From contig DAOTXL010000075.1 of NCBI GenBank assembly GCA_034435455.1, positions 1 through 35,489 on the forward strand: a DNA stretch of 35,489 nucleotides, written 5' to 3'. How positions within the stretch are numbered: the first letter of the stretch is position 1; every line of letters begins with the position of its first letter. This stretch comes from DAOTXL01 sp034435455 (GTDB lineage: Bacteria; Chloroflexota; Anaerolineae; JAAYZQ01). Positions 22,138 to 29,234 of the stretch are shown here, piece by piece. The position numbers were made by a program, and so were the translations under genes. Under the pieces are notes generated by a model that saw only the letters and a list, made by a program, of their open reading frames with translations, was not told the origin of the DNA and did not search any database.

Positions 22138-23202
22138 CTAGAGTGTGTAGGCGGTGTACTCGTTTTCGCACGGCGGCCCCGGTGCGGCCCACATCACCCG
22201 GGCGGTGAGGTCCATTACCAGCGAGACGAGGGTCTGATCGCGCTCCGGCGGCGGTTCGGCCGGATCGGGATGGAGGCAGATCGAGTTCGGAAAGTTGACA
22301 TGATCGCGGAGCACGGCCTGCAGATCGGCGATGGTGACCTGCCCCAACCGCCCTCGCAGCAACCGGCAGGCCCGGTTGAACGATACGTGCGAAGCGGCAT
22401 AGGTGCCCGGCTGTTCCAGCAGCCGCATCTTGGGCGAGAGGTAATGGTTGGTGTGCACCAGCCAACCCGCCTCGCCATAGGTGATGTCGTGGGTCGTGGC
22501 CGAGGTCTCGACGCAGTATAACTCGCCGTTTGGATCGGCCAGCAGGTAGCTGTACCCCCCAGCCCGCAGTTTGGGCACACAGGCCCGGATCGCCTCGCCG
22601 ATGGTGTGGGCATTCAGCACCGCCCGCGAGCAAAGGATGCGGGGCACCCCCACCCTGCTGTCGGTCGGATAGACCGAATCAATCGCCACCCCGATCCCCT
22701 CGGCATTGAAGCCGATGTTTACCAGCAGCGGCCCGTAGGTCATGCCGATAAAGGCCGGCCCCTCGTCCGGCCGGGCGCGGACCAGGTAGACGTTGCCCCG
22801 GTCCACCGTGTTCCAGTCCTCATTGTGGGCGATGAGCATATGGCCGTCGGCGGTCTGGTCATCGCGCACGGCCAGGCTGGTGCACCCCCAGATCTGTTGC
22901 CGGCTGTCGGGCAGACCTTCATAGCAGTTGAGGGTCCACACGTCATGGAACGGGACGCCGGCCCCCTCGGCGATGCCACGGATCTCTTCGATAAACAGGG
23001 GAAAGACTTCCTCCGCATAGGGCAAAAACTTGCGGGCCTCGCGTACCCCCACCTCCCAGGTGGTGTTGATGACATGGGGCAGCAGTTCACGATAGCGGGC
23101 CAACGCGCTGAGGATTTGGGGCCGCGCTGCCTCGCCTTGCTGCCTGCCCCGCTCTTGAGGAGACCCTTGGATCTCAATCAGTGGTACGGTTCGCAACTCC
23201 AT
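22138..23202 (-). CDS. C45 family autoproteolytic acyltransferase/hydrolase
   Basis: 354 residues, similar in layout to the acyl-CoA:6-aminopenicillanic acid acyltransferase family (Ntn fold). An N-terminal helical part (RGRQQGEAARPQI, ARKFLPYAEEVFPLFIEEIRGIAEGAG) precedes WGCTSLAVR. There Cys107 should become the N-terminal nucleophile after cleavage at Gly-Cys. Then come LIAHNEDW, NIGFNAEGIGVAI and LVHTNHYLSP. Members cleave or transfer N-acyl groups. The ATG at 23202 has GGAGGATTTGAG in front. It lies 40 bases downstream of the CoA-transferase B gene, in the same operon. A paralogue lies at 26900-27967. Confidence 0.87.
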   Translation of the reverse strand: MELRTVPLIEIQGSPQERGRQQGEAARPQILSALARYRELLPHVINTTWEVGVREARKFLPYAEEVFPLFIEEIRGIAEGAGVPFHDVWTLNCYEGLPDSRQQIWGCTSLAVRDDQTADGHMLIAHNEDWNTVDRGNVYLVRARPDEGPAFIGMTYGPLLVNIGFNAEGIGVAIDSVYPTDSRVGVPRILCSRAVLNAHTIGEAIRACVPKLRAGGYSYLLADPNGELYCVETSATTHDITYGEAGWLVHTNHYLSPKMRLLEQPGTYAASHVSFNRACRLLRGRLGQVTIADLQAVLRDHVNFPNSICLHPDPAEPPPERDQTLVSLVMDLTARVMWAAPGPPCENEYTAYTL

Positions 23203-23242
23203 CTCAAATCCTCCTGATTCCAAAGTGCCTGGCACCCGATGT

Positions 23243-24007
23243 TCACCGGCGATAGACCCCCTGCGGGTCGAGTTCCTCGCGCAACAGGCGCAATTCGTCG
23301 GGCGTGGGCGGCTCTGTCTGCCGCAGGTCGGGGGCGACCCGCAGTTCCCAACCCACCTCAGCCCGGACCTCGTCCAGCGTCACCCCTGGATGCAGGCTGT
23401 GGAGCAGCATCTCTCCCGTCGCCTCGTCAAAGACAAAAGTGCACCGGTCGGTGACCACCACCTGAGGCCCCTGACCGGGCAGGCCCAGGGCAGCCCGCTT
23501 CCCCCTTCCGCCCAGGTGGCCGGGGCTGGTGATGAAATCGGGACGCCCGACAAAGGCCCGGCGGTTGAGCCGCATGACGATGAACACCCGTTGGGCGTGG
23601 ATGGCGATCTCGCACGCCCCGCCGCTGCCCGGCAGCCGCACCTGGGGGCGGGCATAGCCGCCGATGACGGTGGTATTCAGGTTGCCAAAGCGGTCAATCT
23701 GCGCTCCACCCAGGAAAGCCACCTCGATCAGGCCCCCTTGCAGGTACAACCCGAACAGGTCGGCCATAGAGCAGACCGACAGCGCTCCGCTGACCAGCGT
23801 CGGGTCGCCGATGGACAGGGGCAGGCGCGCCGGTCGCGCGGCATAGACGCCACTTTCGTAGATCAGCTCCAGGTAGGGCGCTACCGTCCGCCGCGCCAGG
23901 TTACAGGCAACGTTGGGCAGCCCCACGCCGACAAACACGGTCCGCACGCCGGCCAGCGCCCGCGCCGCCGCCACAATCATCATCTCGGAAGGGGTATAGC
24001 CAACCAT
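23243..24007 (-). CDS. CoA-transferase subunit B (GctB/IpdB-like)
   Basis: 254 residues of CoA-transferase family I, beta-type subunit. It opens MVGYTPSEMMIVAAARAL, then TVFVGVGLPNVACNLA, LPLSIGDPTLVSGAL, a DLFGLYLQGGLIEVAFLGGAQID segment and a GSGGA loop. The catalytic-Glu motif of the simple SENG type (as in SCOT) is not visible, as expected for the glutaconate-type branch. Its ATG shares a base with the stop of subunit A (TGATG), so the pair is made in equal amounts. Confidence 0.85.
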   Translation of the reverse strand: MVGYTPSEMMIVAAARALAGVRTVFVGVGLPNVACNLARRTVAPYLELIYESGVYAARPARLPLSIGDPTLVSGALSVCSMADLFGLYLQGGLIEVAFLGGAQIDRFGNLNTTVIGGYARPQVRLPGSGGACEIAIHAQRVFIVMRLNRRAFVGRPDFITSPGHLGGRGKRAALGLPGQGPQVVVTDRCTFVFDEATGEMLLHSLHPGVTLDEVRAEVGWELRVAPDLRQTEPPTPDELRLLREELDPQGVYRR

Positions 24008-24915
24008 CAGTACGCTCCATAGTTCACCGGTTGCGACAGCGCCTCGCCGGGAGCCAGGCGCTGCCAGGTCTGTGCTCCCATCCTGGCCACATACCCGGCC
24101 CGATCCCGCACGCCATAGACCCACTCCTCCAGCCAGGCGCGCGTGCCCGCCTCATTGCGGCTGAGCTCGTCCCAACGCAGGTAAAAGTCGTTGTCCCGGT
24201 CATAGTACCCCTGGACGTAGGAGGGATGGGCCCCATAGGGTTCGCAAACCACCGCGTCCACCACCAGGCCGGGGATGAGGGTGCGGTTGGGATCGCGGCG
24301 GATGACCGCCTGGTCCACGATCTCTTCCACCACGACGATCACATGTCGGGCGGCAAAGGCAGCCTCTTTCTGCACACCCAACAGCCCCCACAGATGGGTA
24401 TTCCCCTCAGAGTCGGCCCGTTGGGCGTGGAGGATGGCCACATCCGGGCAGAGCGGGGGCACGGTGGCCACCGGCCCATCGCCGTAAGGGCTCTCCAGGA
24501 AGCGGATGCGGGGGTTGACCTGGGGCAGGTCGCTGCCGATGTAGGAACGCAGGGGGAAGAAGGGCAGGCGGTAGGCCCCGGCCAGGTAGCGGCCCACCAT
24601 ACCAAAATGGGAATACTCCTCCAGTTCCAACGGGGCGGGGATGCCCTGTTCCACCGCCCGACGGATGGCGTGCAGTGAGCCGACGCCGGGGTTGCCCAGA
24701 TAGGAAAAAACCAGCTTGCGGGCACAGCCGGCGGCGACCATCTGGTCGTAGATCAGATCAGGCGTCATGCGGCACAGGGTCAGGTCACGGCGGCCCTGAC
24801 GAATGATCTCGTGGGCAGCGGCGAAGCAGATGCAGGCCGTAAAGCCTTCGATAGCCACCGTGTCACCATCGTGGACATAAGTAGCGATGGCGTCGTGCAT
24901 GGTAGTCAGTTTCAC
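24007..24915 (-). CDS. CoA-transferase subunit A (GctA/IpdA-like)
   Basis: 302 residues of the alpha-type subunit. It has DTVAIEGFTACICFAAAHEIIR, RRDLTLCRMTPDLIYDQMVAAG, FSYLGNPGVGSLHAIRRAVEQG and the long EEYSHFGMVGRYLAGAYRLPFFPLRSYIGSDL region. In glutaconate CoA-transferase the catalytic Glu is in this subunit; in IpdAB (steroid-ring breakdown) the Glu is lost and the pair is a hydrolase. Which applies here is not decided. The gene follows the aminotransferase by 12 bases. Inferred role: activation or ring cleavage of the acid produced by transamination. Confidence 0.85.
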   Translation of the reverse strand: MKLTTMHDAIATYVHDGDTVAIEGFTACICFAAAHEIIRQGRRDLTLCRMTPDLIYDQMVAAGCARKLVFSYLGNPGVGSLHAIRRAVEQGIPAPLELEEYSHFGMVGRYLAGAYRLPFFPLRSYIGSDLPQVNPRIRFLESPYGDGPVATVPPLCPDVAILHAQRADSEGNTHLWGLLGVQKEAAFAARHVIVVVEEIVDQAVIRRDPNRTLIPGLVVDAVVCEPYGAHPSYVQGYYDRDNDFYLRWDELSRNEAGTRAWLEEWVYGVRDRAGYVARMGAQTWQRLAPGEALSQPVNYGAY

Positions 24916-24927
24916 AGCCCCCTCCCT

Positions 24928-26262
24928 CTACTTTTTACTTTCAACCTCCGCCAGCGCCTCGGCAAAGATGGCAAAGGCGGTATCCGCTTCGGCCTCGGTG
25001 AGGATGAGCGGCGGCGAAAAGCGCACGCTGTTGGGCCCACAGGGCAGCAGCAACAACCCCCGTTTGAAGCACTCCTCCACCACCTGATGGGCTTCCTGCC
25101 TGGCCCGGGCCCGGGTGTTTTTATCCTGGACCAACTCTACCCCGATCATCAGCCCCAGGCCCCGCACATCGCCGATGAGACGGCTTTCTTCGGCCAGATT
25201 GCGCAGGTTGGTCAGGAGCCGCGCCCCAACCCGGGCGGCATTGTCCATCAGCCCCTCCTCTTCAATCACGTCCAGGGTGGCCAGGGCAGCGGCGCAGCAC
25301 ACCGGATTGCCGCCAAAGGTGCTGCCGTGCGCCCCCGCCGGCCAGCTCATCACCTGGTCGCGGGCGATCATGGCCGACACCGGCAGGCCCGAGGCCAGCG
25401 CCTTGGCCGAACAGAGGATGTCCGGTTCCACCCCCCAGTGTTCGACGGCCCACATCTTGCCGGTGCGTCCGAGGCCGGTCTGCACCTCATCGGCCACCAG
25501 CAGGATGCCGTACCGGTCGCACAGGGCACGCAAACGGGAAAGCCAGTTCGGCGGCGGCACGACATACCCCCCCTCGCCCTGGATCGGCTCGACAAAGATG
25601 GCCGCCACCTCCTCCGGGGCGATGGAACGGGTGAACAGCTCCTCCTCGATATAACTCACGCAGGCCAGGTTGCAACCGGGATAGGTCAGGTTGTAGTTGC
25701 AGCGGTAGCAGTAGGCATAGGGCACATGGGTAATGCCCGATACCAGGGGCCGGAAATCCTGCCTGTACCGGACGCTGCTGGCCGTCAGCGACACGGCCCC
25801 CATAGTGCGGCCGTGGAACGCCCCCAGAAAGGCGATCACCTGCGAGCGACCGGTGTGGTAGCGGGCCAGTTTGAAGGCTGCCTCGACCGCTTCAGCGCCC
25901 GAGTTGCCCAAAAAGACCTTCTTGGAATTGTGGCCGGGGGCCAGTTTGCCCAGCCGTTCGGCCAGGGTGATATAGAGCGGGTCATAGAAATCGGCCCCGC
26001 AAATGTGCATCAGCCGGGCAGCCTGCTCCTGGACCGCCCGCACCACCCGGGGATGACAATGCCCGGTGGAACAGACGGCAATGCCGGCAGCGCAATCCAG
26101 AAAACGGTTCCCATCCACATCCTCGACCACCGTCCCCTGGGCCTGCTTGACCACCAGGGGATAGGCGCGGGGGAGCGATGGGGTGACGGCCCGGTCACTG
26201 CGGGCCATGAGGGCCCTCGCCCTGGGGCCGGGCATGGCGGGTGTCAAATGCGGCACTGGCAT
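24928..26262 (-). CDS. Class III PLP-dependent aminotransferase
   Basis: 444 residues. PLP-site features are GNSGAEAVEAAFKLAR (phosphate cup), FLGAFHGRTMGAVSLTAS, IFVEPIQGEGGYVVPP, LLVADEVQTGLGRTG (Asp that contacts the pyridine N) and CSAKALASGLP with the Schiff-base Lys. The segment YCYRCNYNLTYPGC is seen in thermophile and archaeal members, some of which act as 4-aminobutyrate or ornithine aminotransferases and others as amino acid racemases. The substrate is probably an omega- or beta-amino acid (inference). The ATG at 26262 has AGGAGGATTTTGCACA upstream. It lies 26 bases after lrp. Confidence 0.87.
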   Translation of the reverse strand: MPVPHLTPAMPGPRARALMARSDRAVTPSLPRAYPLVVKQAQGTVVEDVDGNRFLDCAAGIAVCSTGHCHPRVVRAVQEQAARLMHICGADFYDPLYITLAERLGKLAPGHNSKKVFLGNSGAEAVEAAFKLARYHTGRSQVIAFLGAFHGRTMGAVSLTASSVRYRQDFRPLVSGITHVPYAYCYRCNYNLTYPGCNLACVSYIEEELFTRSIAPEEVAAIFVEPIQGEGGYVVPPPNWLSRLRALCDRYGILLVADEVQTGLGRTGKMWAVEHWGVEPDILCSAKALASGLPVSAMIARDQVMSWPAGAHGSTFGGNPVCCAAALATLDVIEEEGLMDNAARVGARLLTNLRNLAEESRLIGDVRGLGLMIGVELVQDKNTRARARQEAHQVVEECFKRGLLLLPCGPNSVRFSPPLILTEAEADTAFAIFAEALAEVESKK

Positions 26263-26288
26263 TGTGCAAAATCCTCCTGAACCAGGCA

Positions 26289-26738
26289 CTATTCGAACGT
26301 TGGGGACCAGCGATAGGATAGCTTGTAACTGCGGGCGATCATCAACGTCTCGGTGGAGCGGACCCCTGGGATCAGGTGGATCTGCCGGGTGATCAGGTTG
26401 GTCAGGTGGGGCAGGTCCCGGCAAAAGACCTCGACAATCAGATCAAAGGAACCCAGGGTCATGACCAGGTAACTCACCTCGGGCAACTCGGCGAGGGTCC
26501 GCGCCACCTGGTCGGCCATGGCCGGCTCGACCGAAACGGCGACGATGGCTGGAGCATTGAAGCCAAGGGCATAGGGGTCCACGATCCCCACCGTGCGCAC
26601 AATCCCCTTTTCGACCAGGATCTGATAGCGGGCGCGCACCGTCGTTTCCGAGACGTTGGCCTGCCTGGCCACCTGGGCGAACGGCGTCCGCCCATCGGCC
26701 TGCAGAGTCTGCAAAATCAGCCTGTCCAATTCGTCCAT
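26289..26738 (-). CDS. Lrp/AsnC family transcriptional regulator
   Basis: 149 residues. An N-terminal helix-turn-helix (about 2-47: LDRLILQTLQADGRTPFAQVARQANVSETTVRARYQILVEKGIV) is followed by a RAM/AsnC ligand domain with GIVDPYALGF, VAVSVEP, VSYLVMTLGSFDLIVEVFC and TRQIHLIPGVRSTETLMI. Such proteins sense amino acids and related small molecules as dimers or octamers. First gene of the amide operon; it diverges from the second C45 gene and probably controls both by the dyad at 26804-26839. Confidence 0.9.
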   Translation of the reverse strand: MDELDRLILQTLQADGRTPFAQVARQANVSETTVRARYQILVEKGIVRTVGIVDPYALGFNAPAIVAVSVEPAMADQVARTLAELPEVSYLVMTLGSFDLIVEVFCRDLPHLTNLITRQIHLIPGVRSTETLMIARSYKLSYRWSPTFE

Positions 26739-26777
26739 ACTCCCTCAACGCACTGCGCATATCAACGTCTGGAGGCC

Positions 26778-26806
26778 ATTATACCACAAAATCCAAACCT
26801 TGACAA
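26778..26806 (-). promoter_or_regulatory. Promoter of lrp and the amide operon
   Basis: Minus strand TTGTCA (26801-26806), 17-base spacer, TATAAT (26778-26783). Confidence 0.75.
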
Positions 26807-26839
26807 GTTAGAATCTTTGTTTTTCAAAGTCAGAACTTG
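26804..26839. promoter_or_regulatory. Putative Lrp operator dyad
   Basis: Inverted pairs CAAGTT (26804-26809) / AACTTG (26834-26839) and CTTTG (26815-26819) / CAAAG (26825-26829) surround a T-rich centre. The outer arms overlap the -35 boxes of both divergent promoters. An imperfect dyad with an A/T-rich centre is the usual Lrp/AsnC site type. Confidence 0.6.
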
Positions 26840-26865
26840 ACTCTGCCGCGCCTTTGTGTTATCAT
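26837..26865 (+). promoter_or_regulatory. Promoter of the second C45 gene
   Basis: TTGACT (26837-26842), 17-base spacer, TATCAT (26860-26865) with TGT in front (extended -10). The expected transcript start is near 26872, leaving a leader of about 28 bases. Confidence 0.65.
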
Positions 26866-26899
26866 GGCTGTGGCTATACAACCAAAATGAGGTGAACGC

Positions 26900-27967
26900 A
26901 TGGGTGCAGATCCGATTCCGCTGCTCGAGGTCAAGGGCACACACCGCCAGGTGGGCCAACAGATCGGCGAGGCGCTCAGGCCGGGGTTACAGCGACTGCT
27001 GGCCCATACCCGCGAAAGGCTACCCGGCGGCGTAAGTTGGGAAAAGATGCTCCAGCAGAGCCAGCTCTACCTGGCCTACAGCCGGACCGTGTACCCCCAT
27101 TATATCGAGGAACTGGAAGGGATGGCCCAAGGGGCGGGCGTGCCCTTTGCCACGCTGTTTCTGGAGATGTGCGAGGAACTGTGGGAAGGGACAGCGTGGC
27201 GGGGCTGCACCGACCTGCTGGCGCGGGGCCGGGCCACCGCCGACGGTTCCACGTTGGTGGCCCACACCAACGACCTCAGCCCCGAGGTCGAAGACGACCT
27301 GGTCATCCTGAAGGTGCAGGCCGGCGACGAGCCCGAATTCCTGGGGGTGTCGGTGGGCGGGCTGGGCTACAGCGCCGGCTTTAACGCCGCCGGCATCAGC
27401 ATGACCGGCAATGAGCTGGCCAACAACGACATCCGGCCCGGCGTGCCGCGCCTGCTGATCGTGCGCGCCATCCTGGCCGCGCGGCGGCTGGAGGAGGCCA
27501 TGACCGCCTGCCTGCTGCCCGCCCGGGCCTCCAGCTACAACAACATCATTGCCGACCCCTACGGGGAAGCCTATAGCCTGGAAGGTTCGGCCACCGACTG
27601 CGAGCCGATCTACATCGAGGGGGACCTGCTGGCCCACGCCAACCACTACGTCAGCCCGGCCATGCGCCGCTTCGAGGCCGACCGCAACGACATCGCCGGC
27701 TCAGTCATCCGCTACCACCGCGCCCTGCGGCTGCTCCGGGAAAACTATGGGCAACACTCACCGGAGCTGTTCAAGGCGCTGCTGGCCGACCATGCCAACT
27801 ATCCCGGTTCCATCTGCAAACATGGCCCGGAAACGGTGACGGTGTTCAGCCTGATCCTCAACCTGAACGAGCGGCGGGCCTGGATCGGCAAGGGGCGGCC
27901 GTGCCAGACGACCTATTACGAGTACAGCCTGGAGCCGTGGGCGCCACCCGCCGGCCGGCCAACGTAA
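26900..27967 (+). CDS. C45 family autoproteolytic acyltransferase/hydrolase (second copy)
   Basis: 355 residues with the same plan as 22138-23202: GTHRQVGQQIGEALRP near the start, YIEELEGMAQGAGVPF, WRGCTDLLARG with Cys103 as probable nucleophile after Gly-Cys self-cleavage, LVAHTNDLSPEVEDDL, SAGFNAAGISMTGNEL, and LLAHANHYVSPAM. The two proteins are clearly related but not recent copies. A GAGGTGAAC ribosome site precedes the ATG. Probably controlled by Lrp, as it shares the operator region. It converges with fmt; the 67-base gap holds no clear terminator. Confidence 0.87.
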   Translation: MGADPIPLLEVKGTHRQVGQQIGEALRPGLQRLLAHTRERLPGGVSWEKMLQQSQLYLAYSRTVYPHYIEELEGMAQGAGVPFATLFLEMCEELWEGTAWRGCTDLLARGRATADGSTLVAHTNDLSPEVEDDLVILKVQAGDEPEFLGVSVGGLGYSAGFNAAGISMTGNELANNDIRPGVPRLLIVRAILAARRLEEAMTACLLPARASSYNNIIADPYGEAYSLEGSATDCEPIYIEGDLLAHANHYVSPAMRRFEADRNDIAGSVIRYHRALRLLRENYGQHSPELFKALLADHANYPGSICKHGPETVTVFSLILNLNERRAWIGKGRPCQTTYYEYSLEPWAPPAGRPT

Positions 27968-28034
27968 TGGCCGGGCGGTACTGTTCAGGCGGACATGCCA
28001 CGGATCGGCAGAGGGGGACGGCTGTTCGCCTCTA

Positions 28035-28967
28035 TCAGGTCCCCAGCCGCCCGCCGATGAAACCGCGCTGACCCCGCACAAACAGCCCGCCGGCCAGCGG
28101 CTTTTTGCCGGCCAGTTGCACCTCCAGCAGTTCCAGAAGGCCCTGGCCGGTAACGACCCCCGCCCCATCCGGCAGGGCGACCACCGTCCCGGCCGGCTCC
28201 GCCCCTGCCCAGGCCGGATGGGGACGGGTGCGCAGCACCTTGAGCCGCTGCCCTTGCCAGGTGGTATAGGCCCCCGGCCACGGAGCACAGGCCCGCACCC
28301 GACGGTCCAATTCGAGGGCCGGCCGGGACCAGTCCAGCAGGCCATCCTCTTTGCGCAGCGGACGGCACCAGGTTGCCAGCGAGCTGTCCTGCGGCCGGGG
28401 CCGAACTTCCCCGGCCAGCCAGCCCGGCAACGTCTCGACGAGCAACTGCGCCCCCAGGTCGGCCAGCCGGGCCGTCAGCGTCGCTGTGGTGTCGTCGGGG
28501 GCGATGGGGCATTCGGCCTGGGCCAGGATGGGGCCGGTGTCCAACCCTTCGTCCAGGCACATGAGGGTCACACCGGTAGCCGTATCACCGGCCAGGATGG
28601 CTGCCGGGATGGGTGCCGCCCCCCGCCAGCGCGGCAGCAACGAGGCATGGACGTTCAGGCAGCCGTAAGGCGGCAGCGCCAGCACGTCCGGCCGTAGAAT
28701 CTGTCCAAAGGCTGCCACAACCATCACCTCCGGCTGCCAGGCCGCCAGGTGGGCAACCGCCTCCGGCGAGCGGAGTGTCTCCGGCTGGAAGAGGGGCAGG
28801 CCCCGCGCCAGGGCTGCCTCTTTCACCGGCGAAGCAACCACCCCCTGCCCCCGCCCCGCCGGCCGGTCCGGTTGGGTGACGACCCCCACGACCTGGTGGG
28901 CCGCGAGCAGCGCCAGCAACGAGGGCACGGCAAATTCCGGCGTCCCCAGAAAGACGATGCGAGCCAC
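28035..28967 (-). CDS. fmt: Methionyl-tRNA formyltransferase
   Basis: 310 residues, the usual length. The start VARIVFLGTPEFAVPSLLALL, the folate-site motif GCLNVHASLLPRWRGAAPI and IPAAILAGDTATGVTLMCLDEGLDTG are classical, and the C-terminal OB-like tRNA-binding part follows (about 205-310). The enzyme formylates Met on initiator tRNA. The GTG at 28967 is chosen because AGGAGGAGGAAC lies right in front; the ATG at 28988 would place that site inside the gene. It stands alone here: the usual partner def is not in the window. Confidence 0.93.
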   Translation of the reverse strand: MARIVFLGTPEFAVPSLLALLAAHQVVGVVTQPDRPAGRGQGVVASPVKEAALARGLPLFQPETLRSPEAVAHLAAWQPEVMVVAAFGQILRPDVLALPPYGCLNVHASLLPRWRGAAPIPAAILAGDTATGVTLMCLDEGLDTGPILAQAECPIAPDDTTATLTARLADLGAQLLVETLPGWLAGEVRPRPQDSSLATWCRPLRKEDGLLDWSRPALELDRRVRACAPWPGAYTTWQGQRLKVLRTRPHPAWAGAEPAGTVVALPDGAGVVTGQGLLELLEVQLAGKKPLAGGLFVRGQRGFIGGRLGT

Positions 28968-28986
28968 AGTTCCTCCTCCTGCGGCC

Positions 28987-29015
28987 ATTGTACAACACTC
29001 CGGCAAACCTGTCCA
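28987..29015 (-). promoter_or_regulatory. Promoter of fmt
   Basis: Minus strand TGGACA (29010-29015), 17-base spacer, TACAAT (28987-28992). The leader would be only about 13 bases before the GTG start. Confidence 0.6.
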
Positions 29016-29031
29016 TTTGCCGCCCCCCTGA

Positions 29032-29109
29032 AAATAAACGGCGGACGGTATCCCCTGGGCCGCCGCAACGGCCGCCCCTACACCGGGCCGCCGCAACGGC
29101 CGCCCCTAC
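29032..29109. repeat. Dispersed palindromic repeat (GTAGGGGC family), copy 2
   Basis: It starts with AAATAAACGGCGGAC (29032-29046), as at 546-560. Then come two identical 25-base units (29057-29081 and 29085-29109) separated by 3 bases. Each reads GGGCCGCCGC..CGGCCGCCCCTAC and can fold on itself. It is non-coding, between the divergent fmt and GH4 genes. Confidence 0.7.
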
Positions 29110-29135
29110 CGTTGAAATGGACCTCTCCCGCCAAT

Positions 29136-29164
29136 TTGACAAGGAGGGAGACCGGCTGTACCAT
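29136..29164 (+). promoter_or_regulatory. Promoter of the GH4-kinase operon
   Basis: TTGACA (29136-29141), 17-base spacer, TACCAT (29159-29164). The leader is about 64 bases, ending in GGGAGGA before the ATG at 29235. Confidence 0.6.
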
Positions 29165-29234
29165 GAAGCGGGGAGATAGCCCCAACCCGATCTGGGGGGA
29201 ACCGCAAACCCTTCTGCAGGCAAGGGAGGAAAGG

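Noticed and set aside
28749..29234. Upstream extension of the GH4 frame
   Set aside because: It covers the fmt 5' end, a non-coding repeat and the GH4 promoter; the NAD motif and ribosome site mark the start at 29235.
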